64,000 nucleotides of DNA, from NCBI GenBank assembly GCA_029202405.1, contig CP119312.1:2795001-2859000 (forward strand), in the 5' to 3' direction. Shown piece by piece: positions 32,440-41,032 of the stretch. The first letter of the stretch is position 1, and each line of letters starts with the position of its first letter. The translations under genes and the position numbers were made by a program. Source of the DNA: Candidatus Devosia phytovorans (GTDB lineage: Bacteria > Pseudomonadota > Alphaproteobacteria > Rhizobiales > Devosiaceae). The notes beneath the pieces are model-generated. The model made no database searches and was not told the DNA's origin. It saw nothing but the letters and a program-made list of their open reading frames with translations.

Positions 32440-33489
32440 ATGGACGAGCAGGACACACATGAGCGCTATCCGGAGCGCGCCACGATCAGGGATGTGGCGC
32501 GGCTGGCCGACGTCTCCATCGGCACGGCATCCAAGGCGCTCAATGGCACCGGGCGGCTGAAGCAGGAGACACGGGACAAGGTGGTAGCCGCGGCCAATGA
32601 ACTGGGTTTCCGGCCCAATTCCATGGCGCAGAGCCTGCACCGGGCCAAGTCGATGACGGTGGGGATCCTTTCCACCGACAGTTTCGGCCGCTTCACCTTT
32701 CCCATCGTCGAGGCGCTGGAGGAGCGACTGGCCGAGCATGGCATTGCGATCTTCATGTGCAATGCGACGGACGATCCGGCACGCGAGAAGCAGCATCTCG
32801 ACCAGTTACTGGGAAAGCGCATCGATGGGCTGCTGGTGACGGCGCGACGCATGGACATGCGACCGGCCATTGCCGTGCCGGGCAAGTCGATGCCGGTGAT
32901 CTATGTGTTCTCGCAGGCCGATGACCCCGATGCGCTATGCCTCATCCCCGATGATTACGGCGGGGCGGTGCTGGGGGTGCAGCATCTGGTCGACATGGGA
33001 CGCAGGCGGATTGCCCATGTGACGGGGCCGACGCGGTTCGAGGCGGTGAACCTGCGCCAGCAGGGCTATGCCGATGTGCTGAGCAAGGCGGGCCTGCCGG
33101 AGATCGCGGGCTATGGGCTCAACGGACAATGGTCCGAGCTTTGGGGCCGGGAGGCGGTGGCCGCGCTGTTTGACGGCAAGACCGAGACGCCCGACGCGCT
33201 TTTTTGCGGCAATGACCAGATTGCGCGTGGTGCGGTGGACGGGTTGCGGGAACGCGGGCTCGACGTGCCGGGCGACGTCGCGGTGGTGGGCTTCGACAAT
33301 TGGGATGTGATGGCGCTGGCGGCGCGGCCGCCGCTCAGCTCCGTCGACATGAATTTGCGCGAGCTGGGCCGGGTGGCCGGCGAGCGCCTGATTTCAATGA
33401 TGGCCGGGGAGCGCCTGCGTGGCGTCGAACGGCTCGACTGTTCGCTGGTCGTACGGCAATCGTCCGACCCATCCAAGAAGAAGACCTGA
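32440..33489 (+). CDS. LacI-family transcriptional regulator
   Basis: A 349-residue repressor-type protein. Residues about 14-60 form the LacI HTH and hinge (ATIRDVARLADVSIGTASKA, then RPNSMAQSLHRAKS); residues 65-345 form the periplasmic-binding-protein-like ligand domain (DALFCGNDQIARGAVDGLRE, DVAVVGFDNWDV). It begins 11 bp after the second permease and is followed 11 bp later by GH127, so it is within the operon and probably autoregulated. The inducer is likely a sugar from the same pathway. Confidence 0.94.
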   Translation: MDEQDTHERYPERATIRDVARLADVSIGTASKALNGTGRLKQETRDKVVAAANELGFRPNSMAQSLHRAKSMTVGILSTDSFGRFTFPIVEALEERLAEHGIAIFMCNATDDPAREKQHLDQLLGKRIDGLLVTARRMDMRPAIAVPGKSMPVIYVFSQADDPDALCLIPDDYGGAVLGVQHLVDMGRRRIAHVTGPTRFEAVNLRQQGYADVLSKAGLPEIAGYGLNGQWSELWGREAVAALFDGKTETPDALFCGNDQIARGAVDGLRERGLDVPGDVAVVGFDNWDVMALAARPPLSSVDMNLRELGRVAGERLISMMAGERLRGVERLDCSLVVRQSSDPSKKKT

Positions 33490-33500
33490 GGAGGAATTCC

Positions 33501-35420
33501 ATGAGCCGCTATGCCCCCGTCAATTTTCCGGATGTGACGCTGGAGGGAAAATTCTGGCACGAGAGGCTCGAGACCGTGCTGACGCGCACCATTCCGAGCC
33601 AGCATAGAAAGCTCGAGGAATATACGATCCTCGACTCGCTCAAGCTGCCGAACCCGCCACCGCCGCTGCGCTTTCCGCGCCATGCCAATGGTTTTACCGT
33701 GCAGGTGTTCTGGGACAGCGATGTGGGCAAATGGATCGAGGCGGCCAGCTATGCCTTGGCGCATCGGCGCGACGCCGATATCGAAGCCAAGATCGAGGCG
33801 ATCGTCGATGATTTCGAAAAGGCGCAGGCGCCGGATGGCTATCTCAACTGCTGGTATCTCGGCCATGAGCCGGACAAGCGCTGGAGCAATCTGCGCGACA
33901 ATCACGAAATGTATAATGCCGGGCATATGCTGGAAGGCGCGATTGCCTATTTCCGGGTGACCGGACGACGCCGCTGGCTCGATGTGATGGAGCGTTATCT
34001 CGATCATATCTACACGGTGTTCGGCACCGGGCCGGGGCAGAAGCGCGGCTATGATGGGCATGAGGAAATCGAGCTGGCGCTGATCAAGCTCTATTACCTG
34101 ACCGGCGAGAAGAAGCATCTCGACTTTGCCACCTATCTCATCAACGAGCGCGGTCATCAGGATCCGCATTATTTCGATATCGAAAGGGAGGAGCGCGAAG
34201 CCAAGGAGGGCAAGGCGCTCAACCAGCGCTATGTGTTCGGCAATTACGAATATAGCCAGAGCCACCGTCCGGTGCGCGAGCAGGACAAGGTTGTCGGCCA
34301 TGCCGTGCGCGCCATGTATCTCTATACCGCCATGGCGGACCTTGCCGCCGAGCTCAATGATGCCGGGCTCAAGCGCGCCTGCGAAGTGCTGTGGGACGAT
34401 GTGATGGAGACCAAGATGTATGTGACGGCGGGCCTTGGCCCCTCGGCGCATAACGAGGGCTTCACCCATGACTTCGACCTGCCCAACCAGACGGCCTATG
34501 CCGAGACCTGCGCTTCGGTGGCGCTGATCTTTTGGGCGCAGCGCATGCTGCATCTCGATCTCGACGGCAAATATGCCGATATCCTGGAACTGGCCATGTT
34601 CAATGGCGCGCTATCGGGGCTCAGCCGCGACGGCGAGAACTATTTCTATGCCAATCCGCTGGAGAGCGACGGCACGCCGACGCGTTGGGACTGGCACACC
34701 TGCCCGTGCTGCACGATGAATGTGAGCCGGCTGGTGGCTTCGGTGGGCGGCTATTTCGTCTCGACGGCGGTCGATGGCGTGGCCTTCCACCTCTATGGCG
34801 GCATTGCCACGGAGGTTTTGATCGGCGGGCAGACAGTCGGTCTGCGGGAAGTGTCGACCTATCCGTGGAATGGCGACATCAAGATCCATGTCGATCCGGA
34901 AAGCCCGGCGGCCTTTGACGTCAAGCTGCGCATTCCCGGCTGGTCATCGGGCGCGAAAGTGTCGGTCAATGGCGAGGCGGTGGACGTCGCCAAGGCGGTC
35001 AATGGATATCTCACCATCAACCGCACCTGGGCCAAGGGCGACGTGGTGGCGCTCGACCTGCAGATGCCGCCGGTGCGGCTCTATGCCAATCCGGGCGTGC
35101 TGATGGATGTGGGCCGCGTGGCGCTGAAGCGCGGACCGCTGGTCTATTGCGTGGAAGAGATCGACAATCCAGGCGGTCGCGTGCAGCGGCTGAAGCTGCC
35201 GCGAGACTCCGAGCTCAAGGTCGAAACCCGCACCGACCTGTTCGATGGCGTGGTGACGCTCAAAGCGGATGCCACGGCGATCAACGAAAATGAGTGGAAG
35301 ACTCTCTACCGCACCGCGCCACCCAAGGAAGCGAGCGCGACGCTGACCGCCCTGCCCTATTACCTCTGGGCCAATCGCGGGCAGGGTTCGATGGTGGTCT
35401 GGGTGCCGGAGGCGAACTAG
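33501..35420 (+). CDS. GH127 family beta-L-arabinofuranosidase
   Basis: A 639-residue glycoside hydrolase releasing L-arabinofuranose. Zinc and catalytic residues known from the family are visible: Glu-x-Cys in YAETCASVALIFWAQRML and the CPCC motif in WHTCPCCTMNVSRL, where the pair of Cys includes the nucleophile. N-terminal (alpha/alpha)6 barrel signatures include NCWYLGHEPDKRWSNLRDNH and MYNAGHMLEGA. There is no signal peptide, so it is cytoplasmic and acts on imported oligosaccharide. GAGGAGG-type binding site (GAGGAGGAATTCC) lies just before the ATG; the frame upstream belongs to the LacI gene. Confidence 0.93.
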   Translation: MSRYAPVNFPDVTLEGKFWHERLETVLTRTIPSQHRKLEEYTILDSLKLPNPPPPLRFPRHANGFTVQVFWDSDVGKWIEAASYALAHRRDADIEAKIEAIVDDFEKAQAPDGYLNCWYLGHEPDKRWSNLRDNHEMYNAGHMLEGAIAYFRVTGRRRWLDVMERYLDHIYTVFGTGPGQKRGYDGHEEIELALIKLYYLTGEKKHLDFATYLINERGHQDPHYFDIEREEREAKEGKALNQRYVFGNYEYSQSHRPVREQDKVVGHAVRAMYLYTAMADLAAELNDAGLKRACEVLWDDVMETKMYVTAGLGPSAHNEGFTHDFDLPNQTAYAETCASVALIFWAQRMLHLDLDGKYADILELAMFNGALSGLSRDGENYFYANPLESDGTPTRWDWHTCPCCTMNVSRLVASVGGYFVSTAVDGVAFHLYGGIATEVLIGGQTVGLREVSTYPWNGDIKIHVDPESPAAFDVKLRIPGWSSGAKVSVNGEAVDVAKAVNGYLTINRTWAKGDVVALDLQMPPVRLYANPGVLMDVGRVALKRGPLVYCVEEIDNPGGRVQRLKLPRDSELKVETRTDLFDGVVTLKADATAINENEWKTLYRTAPPKEASATLTALPYYLWANRGQGSMVVWVPEAN

Positions 35421-35490
35421 GAGCGTTTTTAGCAAAAGTGGATACCGGTTTTGCGCTTCGAAAACGCGACCACCAAAGAGCCAACAAAAA

Positions 35491-35516
35491 GCCGGCGCCC
35501 CTTTCGGGACGCCGGC
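35491..35516 (-). terminator. Terminator of the PRC-barrel gene
   Basis: Read on the minus strand, GCCGGCG...CGCCGGC forms an imperfect GC stem with loop and is followed by TTTTTG, 33 bp after the stop codon of the PRC-barrel gene. It also lies after the GH127 stop, where it may act on the opposite transcript weakly. Confidence 0.75.
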
Positions 35517-35548
35517 AATTCTTTCGGCTTCTGCCGAACTTCCGGAGG

Positions 35549-35938
35549 TTAGATCCAGTAGGGCGCAACGCCGTAATAGTCATAGACGCGGCGGCCGTTT
35601 TCGGCGGACCAGAAGTCAGCATCGTCGTCGCGGTATTTCGGCGCGCCCTCGAGCTGGTCCTTGGTGACATCGACGCGGTAACCGCCGAGGCTTTCGTCAT
35701 AATTGAGCTTGGTCCAGGGCAGCGGATAATGGTCGTGGCCGATGCCGAGGAAGCCGCCGAAGCTCAGCACGGCATAGGAGACCTTGCCGCTGCGCTTTTC
35801 GACCAGAATGCGTTCAATAGAGCCGATATGCTCGCCATTGGGATCGTAGACCTTGGTGCCTTCGACCTTGTCGGAGGCGATCAGATCGTGGGTTTCCTTG
35901 ACGTCGGCGTCGCGGTTGCGAGTATCGTCGTAAGCCAT
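35549..35938 (-). CDS. PRC-barrel domain protein
   Basis: A 129-residue cytoplasmic protein. The PRC-barrel domain spans residues 17-95: LIASDKVEGTKVYDPNGEHI, GSIERILVEKRSGKVSYAVL, SFGGFLGIGHDHYPLPW. Such proteins are often induced by general stress in Rhizobiales. An excellent EcfG-type promoter (35974-35999) lies 36 bp upstream of the ATG, and GAGGAGC is the binding site. Function beyond the domain is unknown. Confidence 0.9.
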   Translation of the reverse strand: MAYDDTRNRDADVKETHDLIASDKVEGTKVYDPNGEHIGSIERILVEKRSGKVSYAVLSFGGFLGIGHDHYPLPWTKLNYDESLGGYRVDVTKDQLEGAPKYRDDDADFWSAENGRRVYDYYGVAPYWI

Positions 35939-35973
35939 CTTCGAGCTCCTCTTTGCTTTGGATGTGGCAGGTC

Positions 35974-35999
35974 AACGTGGGCACGGCAAAAGGAGTTCC
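35974..35999 (-). promoter_or_regulatory. EcfG-type general stress promoter
   Basis: On the minus strand, GGAAC, 17 bases, then CGTT: both boxes match the known alphaproteobacterial EcfG consensus (GGAAC-N16/17-CGTT) exactly. It lies 36-61 bp before the PRC-barrel ATG, leaving a leader of about 28 bases. Confidence 0.75.
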
Positions 36000-36112
36000 G
36001 AGTTAAACTTGTGTGATCGGGTGGAACCCTTGGAGCCGGATTCGGAACTTGCCGGCCCGACGGCGCATTTGTCTGGCGAGGGTCATTTCGACCCATAGCA
36101 AGGAGACGTGCC

Positions 36113-36355
36113 ATGTTGTTTGACAGCCTCCAGGACCGCATGGGCGGGGACGACAAGATCACCCCCATGGGCATTGCCCATAACAGCCTGTTCACCGCCA
36201 AGGAAAAGCTCGAACTGCTCAACCAGCTCAAGGCTGATGCAACGGCCGCCGGCGAAGAGGGACGCGAGATCGGCTTTGAGGCCGAAGAGATCGACAACGC
36301 CATAGCAGAGGTCCACAGGGCGTGCAGGATGGCGTCGGTACCGAAACCGTGTTGA
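36113..36355 (+). CDS. Small hypothetical protein
   Basis: An 80-residue acidic protein with no motif I recognise. The central helix (FTAKEKLELLNQLKADATAA) dominates; the end is Cys-containing. AAGGAGA is 6-7 bases before the ATG, and it runs on to the 110-residue gene 13 bp downstream. No membrane segment. Confidence 0.7.
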   Translation: MLFDSLQDRMGGDDKITPMGIAHNSLFTAKEKLELLNQLKADATAAGEEGREIGFEAEEIDNAIAEVHRACRMASVPKPC

Positions 36356-36368
36356 AGGGAGACTTCTG

Positions 36369-36701
36369 ATGGCAACCGCACCAAAACAGCCTGTGCCGAC
36401 CGTGGCCAGCGTCGATAACCTGATCGACGAGAATGGCGCGCGTATCGACGTGCCCGATGCTTCGCCGATCAAGGTGGCGGGCGAGCACGAGGAAACCATT
36501 GCCGCGACCGGGCCGACCAATTGGTGGCTCTATGGCGTGGTGGGCCTCGCCATCGTCATCGCCGTGCTGTTCCTGATGCAGATGTTCCAGGGCGCACCAT
36601 CGACCGATGTGCAGCCCGGCACGCCGAGCGCGGAAAGCGTCGTTGCCCCGGCGGCCGATCCGGCGGTGCCGGTGCAGGAACAAGTGGTTCCGGCGAACTG
36701 A
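36369..36701 (+). CDS. Hypothetical single-helix membrane protein
   Basis: A 110-residue protein with a hydrophilic N-terminus, one membrane helix at about residues 54-73 (WWLYGVVGLAIVIAVLFLMQ) and an Ala/Pro/Val-rich C-terminal tail (SAESVVAPAADPAVPVQEQV). Probably anchored in the inner membrane. It starts 13 bp after the 80-residue gene, with GGGAGA as binding site, and ends at a bidirectional terminator. No family recognised. Confidence 0.72.
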   Translation: MATAPKQPVPTVASVDNLIDENGARIDVPDASPIKVAGEHEETIAATGPTNWWLYGVVGLAIVIAVLFLMQMFQGAPSTDVQPGTPSAESVVAPAADPAVPVQEQVVPAN

Positions 36702-36706
36702 TAAAG

Positions 36707-36733
36707 AAAAAGGCGGGCCGAAGCCCGCCTTTT
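36707..36733. terminator. Bidirectional terminator
   Basis: AAAAGGCGGGC-CGAA-GCCCGCCTTTT, a perfect stem with a stable tetraloop and A/T runs on both sides, between the convergent 110-residue protein gene and the OmpA-like gene. Confidence 0.88.
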
Positions 36734-36751
36734 GCGTTTCTGCCGAAACGA

Positions 36752-37414
36752 TCAGCCGTTGATCGGCGCGATCTGGATTTCGACGCGGCGGTTCTGGGCG
36801 CGGCCGGCTTCGCTCGCGTTGGAGGCGATGGGGCTCGAGGATCCCTTGCCTTCGATATAGAAACGGCGCTGGTCGATGCCCTGGTTGGCCAGGATCGTGG
36901 CGACCGAAACGGCGCGGCGCTGGCTGAGCGCTAGGTTGTGGCTGTCGCCGCCGGTCGAGTCGGTGTGGCCGTAGACGTCGACGATGGACTTGTCGAACTT
37001 CTTGAGCACGAGCGCGACCGAGACCAGGGTCGAGTTGAAGCTCGGCTGGACGTTGGACTGGTCGGTGGCGAAGGTGATGTTGGACGGCATGTTGAGGATG
37101 ATGTTCTGGCCGACACGGGTGACGGAAACGCCGGTGCCCTGGAGCTGGGCGCGCAGTTCGGCTTCCTGCTGGTCCATGTAGGAGCCGATGGCCGCGCCGG
37201 TCAGGCCGCCGACGCCAGCGCCGATCAACGCGCCGACGCGCGCATCGCCACCAACGGCCGAGCCGATGATGGCGCCAGCCACGGCGCCGCCGCCAGCGCC
37301 GAACAGGCCGCCGCCGGCCGTGTTGGAAAGCTGGCTTTCGCCGGTATAGGGATTGGTGGTGCAGGCAGTGAGCGCGAGAGCTGCGGTCATCGCGACCAGG
37401 ATCTTCGTCATCAT
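36752..37414 (-). CDS. OmpA-family lipoprotein with glycine zipper
   Basis: A 220-residue envelope protein. Lipobox LALTAC near residues 11-16 implies lipidation at Cys16. Gly-rich segment 30-80 (GGGLFGAGGGAVAGAIIGSA, RVGALIGAGVGGLTGAAIGS) is a glycine-zipper motif. C-terminal 110-215 is an OmpA-like domain (SIVDVYGHTDSTGGDSHNLA, RAQNRRVEI) that binds peptidoglycan. The start has AGGGGGA 5 bases upstream; an extra Met follows. The layout is like E. coli YiaD. It tethers outer membrane to the wall. Confidence 0.9.
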   Translation of the reverse strand: MMTKILVAMTAALALTACTTNPYTGESQLSNTAGGGLFGAGGGAVAGAIIGSAVGGDARVGALIGAGVGGLTGAAIGSYMDQQEAELRAQLQGTGVSVTRVGQNIILNMPSNITFATDQSNVQPSFNSTLVSVALVLKKFDKSIVDVYGHTDSTGGDSHNLALSQRRAVSVATILANQGIDQRRFYIEGKGSSSPIASNASEAGRAQNRRVEIQIAPING

Positions 37415-37865
37415 GATTGTCCCCCTGAAGGATTCGCTAGTGGCCCTGTGGTGACCATTGAATAAGGCAGGACGGTGGTGAAGCAAAGCGGATGAATAGC
37501 AGATGAACAGGCTTTGTCCGCTCCGGTTTTACTGGCCTGACACGACAATGGAGAGGATCCGACTCACGCCCTGTCACGGCGTGCCGATCGCCATCGGCGC
37601 CATCGCGTGAGCGGCTCGCGCGATCACGATGCGCGGCGCGGTGCCGATTTTGCCACAAATGATGGCTTTCGCCGCATTGGCAGACAGCCCATTACACTTT
37701 AGAATGCCTCGAAAGTTGAGGCTCGGCATCCAATGCCGACAGGGCTTTGCAAGGCTCGGGATGCGCGTCCAATTGACCTATATCAATGCCTGTCGCACCA
37801 GCCTAGTTATGGCTTGTTCGCCGCTCCGGCTCTCCGCCTGCGGCCGAGCATAGAAGGACGGTTCG
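37415..37865. other. Divergent gap upstream of hemA and the OmpA-like gene
   Basis: No gene is seen. The most useful signal is the FixK/FNR-type box at 37773-37786, 79 bp before hemA. A run of short frames on both strands is without support. Confidence 0.5.
37773..37786. promoter_or_regulatory. FixK/FNR-type binding site upstream of hemA
   Basis: TTGAC-CTAT-ATCAA matches the FNR/FixK consensus TTGAT-N4-ATCAA in 9 of 10 defined bases, with near-perfect two-fold symmetry. It is centred about 86 bp before the hemA ATG; hemA of Rhizobiales is a known FnrN/FixK target under low oxygen. Confidence 0.72.
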
Positions 37866-39146
37866 ATGGACTATCGCGGTATATTCGAGGATGCAGTGGA
37901 CACACTGCGGGCAGAAAAGCGCTATCGCGTTTTTGCCGATCTCGAGCGCATCGCCGGCCAGTTCCCCAAGGCCATTTATCGCGACGACGCCGACAATCAG
38001 CGTGAAATCACCATCTGGTGCTCCAATGACTATCTGGGCATGGGCCAGCACGCCAAGGTGGTGGGCGCCATGCAGGACACGGCCGGCAAGCTGGGCGTCG
38101 GCTCGGGCGGCACGCGCAATATTTCGGGCACCAACCGTCCGCTGGTCGAGCTCGAGCGGTCGCTCGCCGATCTGCACCGCAAGGAAGGTGCGCTGGTCTT
38201 TACCTCGGGCTTTGTTTCCAACGAGGCCGCCATCGCCACGATCGCGCGGCTGCTGCCCGATTGCGTGATCTTTTCGGACCAGCTCAACCACGCCTCGATG
38301 ATCCAGGGCGTGCGCCAGTCGGGCATGGAAAAGAAGATCTTCCGGCACAATGACGTCGCCCATCTGCGCGACCTGCTGGCTGCCGTGGATCGCAAGCGGC
38401 CCAAGCTGATCTGCTTTGAATCGGTCTATTCGATGGATGGCGACATCGCTCCCATCAAGGAAATCTGCGACCTGGCCGAGGAATTCGGCGCGCTGACCTA
38501 TATCGACGAGGTCCACGCCGTGGGCATGTATGGCGAGCGCGGCGGCGGAATTGCCGAACGCGATGGCCTGATGGACCGGATCGACATCATCGAGGGCACG
38601 CTGGCCAAGGGTTTCGGCACCATGGGCGGCTATATCACTGCCAACCGCGCCATCGTGGACGCGGTGCGGTCCTATGCGCCCGAATTCATCTTCACCACGT
38701 CACTGCCCCCTGCCCTCTGCGCGGCGGCCCGCGCCTCGATCGAGCACCTCAAGGGCTCGAGCCACGAGCGCATGATGCACCAGCGCCAGGCGCGCCTGAC
38801 CAAGGCGATCCTGGCCGATGCAGGCCTGCCGGTGATGGATACGGATACCCATATCGTGCCGCTGATCGTGGGCGATGCGCGGGCGGTCAAGGCCGCCAGC
38901 GACATGCTGCTCGACAAGCATAATATCTACATCCAGCCGATCAACTATCCGACCGTGCCCAAGGGCACCGAACGCCTGCGCATCACGCCGACGCCGCTGC
39001 ATAGCGACGAAATGATCTTCGCCCTGCGTCATGCGCTGGTCAGCGTCTGGACCAACCTCGGCCTGCAGCGCGAACCGGCCGACGCCAAGATCACGGCGCG
39101 CAAGCTGACCTCGGGCGACCTGACGCTGCCGACGATCGGCGGCTAA
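37866..39146 (+). CDS. hemA: 5-aminolevulinate synthase
   Basis: A 426-residue PLP enzyme condensing glycine and succinyl-CoA to 5-aminolevulinate, the first step of haem synthesis in alphaproteobacteria. Motifs: ITIWCSNDYLGMGQH, GSGGTRNISGTNRPLVELE, YIDEVHAVGMYGERGGGI (PLP Asp) and the Schiff-base Lys in EGTLAKGFGTMGGY. Length is normal. AAGGA lies 7-8 bases before the ATG. It is monocistronic, with a hairpin after the stop and a FixK-type box before. Confidence 0.97.
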   Translation: MDYRGIFEDAVDTLRAEKRYRVFADLERIAGQFPKAIYRDDADNQREITIWCSNDYLGMGQHAKVVGAMQDTAGKLGVGSGGTRNISGTNRPLVELERSLADLHRKEGALVFTSGFVSNEAAIATIARLLPDCVIFSDQLNHASMIQGVRQSGMEKKIFRHNDVAHLRDLLAAVDRKRPKLICFESVYSMDGDIAPIKEICDLAEEFGALTYIDEVHAVGMYGERGGGIAERDGLMDRIDIIEGTLAKGFGTMGGYITANRAIVDAVRSYAPEFIFTTSLPPALCAAARASIEHLKGSSHERMMHQRQARLTKAILADAGLPVMDTDTHIVPLIVGDARAVKAASDMLLDKHNIYIQPINYPTVPKGTERLRITPTPLHSDEMIFALRHALVSVWTNLGLQREPADAKITARKLTSGDLTLPTIGG

Positions 39147-39155
39147 CAAAGATAG

Positions 39156-39175
39156 TCCCCGGCGCGAGCCGGGGA
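39156..39175 (+). terminator. Hairpin after hemA
   Basis: TCCCCGGC-GCGA-GCCGGGGA, an 8-bp GC-rich stem 9 bp after the hemA stop, followed by only a weak T-run (TGCTGCTTTCC). A weak or factor-assisted terminator is likely. Confidence 0.6.
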
Positions 39176-39243
39176 TGCTGCTTTCCTGCCAGCCAGGTCG
39201 ATGTGACGCGCGGCCGAGCGGAAGGGCCGAAGAAGCGAAGTGG

Positions 39244-39549
39244 CTATTCGCCGACCGTCAGCAAGGGATCGCGACAGAGGTCGACGACCGGGCGGAACTC
39301 CGCCGGGTTGTCCTTGATGGTCACCAGAACTTCGACGGGCTGGCACTGCGCCAGTGAAAGATCGATCCGTCCAGCCTGGCCCGGTGCGATCGGTACGGTG
39401 TAGCTGCCGATATTCTGGTCGACGTCGACCGGGAACACATTGATGTTCTCGATGGTATCCTGCGACGTGTTCTGAACCACGATGCTGACTGGTGCTCCCA
39501 GTACAGGGGTGCCAATCGCCAAAGTCATCAAAGCCAAAACTACACGCAT
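39244..39549 (-). CDS. Exported hypothetical protein
   Basis: A 101-residue protein. A signal peptide MRVVLALMTLAIGTPVLG ends near residue 19 (APVSIVVQN). Mature Cys residues (QCQPVEV, VDLCRDP) could form a disulfide. It has a beta-rich character with NTSQDTIENINVF. GGAG lies 7 bases before the chosen ATG; the frame to 39660 would break the signal peptide. No family recognised. Confidence 0.68.
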   Translation of the reverse strand: MRVVLALMTLAIGTPVLGAPVSIVVQNTSQDTIENINVFPVDVDQNIGSYTVPIAPGQAGRIDLSLAQCQPVEVLVTIKDNPAEFRPVVDLCRDPLLTVGE

Positions 39550-39724
39550 GTGATCTCCAGAAAAGAGCGAGGTCCACCGATGTGAACCCCGACCAATACT
39601 ATGTTGTGCGGTGACCAGGTCGGTCAAGCACGGCGGTCTCCGCCGAAGCCTATGGATCACGGCGCACCCTTAACGGATGAGAAGCCCAAAATGTTGCGAA
39701 GGGGGCGCTTAGCTCCCCACAGGC

Positions 39725-40456
39725 TTACACCCTGTCGAAATTGGAGGGCAGCACGATCATGTCGCGGATGGTGACGGCGCGGCGGCGGGTCAGCATGAAG
39801 ATGATGGCGTCGGCAACGTCCTCGGGCTCGATCAGCCCGCCGCTTTCTCGCGCTGCGCGCAGGTTCTCCTCCGGCCAGTCGGCGAGCAGGGCCGAAACCA
39901 CGGGACCGGGCGAGATCTGGGCTACGCGTATGCCATGGGGCACCATCTGGCGTCGCATGCCCTGGACAAAACTGGTGATGGCCCATTTCGAGCCGGAATA
40001 GACCGGCTCCCACCACGTCGGGAAATGGCCGGCAACCGAGCAGGTCACGATGATGTCGCCGCTCTTGCGCCCGATCATGTGCGGGGACACCGCATGGACA
40101 TTCTTCATCACCGCATTGACGTTGAGCGTCAGCATGCGGTCGATGGCTTCCGGTGTGGTCTCTATCAGATCACCACCGATATAGCTGCCGGCATTGCAGT
40201 GCAGGATGTCGATGCGGCCGGTCTTGGCGAGGATTTCCGGCACCATTTCGCCGCAGCTTTGCGCATCGAGCAGATTGGTAACCCGGGGTATTGCCTGCTC
40301 GCCCAGCTCGCTTGCCAGCGCGTCGAGTGCCTCGGCATTCCAGTCCACCATGACCACAGTGGCGCCCTCTGCCAACAGGGCCCTGGTGGTCGCGAGGCCG
40401 ATGCCCGAGGCTGCACCGGTGACCACGGCAATCTTGTCGTCCAACCTGTTCGGCAC
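39725..40456 (-). CDS. Short-chain dehydrogenase/reductase
   Basis: A 243-residue SDR. The cofactor motif TGAASGIG is at residues 14-21 and D38 (VMVDWN) after strand 2 suggests NAD preference. The catalytic Ser is in VTCSVAG, and the Tyr-x3-Lys is YSGSK. The substrate is unknown; small sugars or polyols are possible but nothing fixes it. It is monocistronic, 264 bp from the exported protein gene. Confidence 0.9.
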   Translation of the reverse strand: MPNRLDDKIAVVTGAASGIGLATTRALLAEGATVVMVDWNAEALDALASELGEQAIPRVTNLLDAQSCGEMVPEILAKTGRIDILHCNAGSYIGGDLIETTPEAIDRMLTLNVNAVMKNVHAVSPHMIGRKSGDIIVTCSVAGHFPTWWEPVYSGSKWAITSFVQGMRRQMVPHGIRVAQISPGPVVSALLADWPEENLRAARESGGLIEPEDVADAIIFMLTRRRAVTIRDMIVLPSNFDRV

Positions 40457-40538
40457 GTGTCTCTCTCCCGCGTGTTGTGCGCTTATACCTGCAGGTTTGC
40501 AGGCATTTGCGACGCGGTCCAGAGCGATTGCGGTTCCG

Positions 40539-40745
40539 TCAGACGCTCACGGGGCCGGGCAGGCGCAGGTCGTTCTCGCTGACGATGCGCTGATGCGTCT
40601 CGGCGTCGGACTGGATGCGGTATTGCACGGTCTGGCCCTCGAAGGGCAGCAGGGCGACGACCTTGCACGAACCGCTGCGGCGGGTGCTGGCGCGGATATT
40701 GCCGATCAGTTCGAGCGCCTGGCCGACCTGGTACTTGTGCGTCAT
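40539..40745 (-). CDS. Small conserved hypothetical protein
   Basis: A 68-residue basic protein starting MTHKYQVGQALELIGN, with RASTRRSGSCKVVALLPFEG and VQYRIQSDAETHQRIVSEND. The alternation of hydrophobic strands suggests a small beta-barrel, and proteins of this look are common in Rhizobiales. AAGGAG lies 6 bases before the ATG. It follows the cold-shock gene, with a terminator between. Confidence 0.78.
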   Translation of the reverse strand: MTHKYQVGQALELIGNIRASTRRSGSCKVVALLPFEGQTVQYRIQSDAETHQRIVSENDLRLPGPVSV

Positions 40746-40765
40746 GGAAAGCTCCTTAAGGAAAA

Positions 40766-40789
40766 AGGCCATTGCAGGTGCAATGGCCT
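40766..40789 (-). terminator. Terminator of the cold-shock gene
   Basis: AGGCCATTGC pairs with GCAATGGCCT around a 4-base loop; on the minus strand it ends in TTTTTCC, 28 bp after the cspA-type stop. Confidence 0.85.
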
Positions 40790-40816
40790 CTTCAAATTCA
40801 GCGATGGATGCTGGAA

Positions 40817-41032
40817 CTACTTCAGCAGCGTCAGGTTCACTGCAGATTCCTTGCCGTCGCGGCCGGACTCGAGCTCGTAGGTCACCTTGTCGTTTTCGTA
40901 GAGGCCCTTGAGGCCCGAACGCTCGACAGCGGAAATGTGCACGAAGGCATCCTTGCCGCCGGTTTCCGGGGTGATGAAGCCGAAGCCCTTGGTCGAATTG
41001 AAGAACTTAACGGTGCCGGTGATAGTGGCCAT
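40817..41032 (-). CDS. Cold-shock protein
   Basis: A 71-residue CSD protein that binds single-stranded RNA/DNA. RNP1 is KGFGFI (residues 15-20) and RNP2 is DAFVHIS (residues 28-34). Size and sequence (MATITGTVKFFNSTKGFGFI) are standard. The long AT-containing upstream leader to 41371 is typical of cold-shock mRNA. A terminator follows. Confidence 0.95.
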   Translation of the reverse strand: MATITGTVKFFNSTKGFGFITPETGGKDAFVHISAVERSGLKGLYENDKVTYELESGRDGKESAVNLTLLK

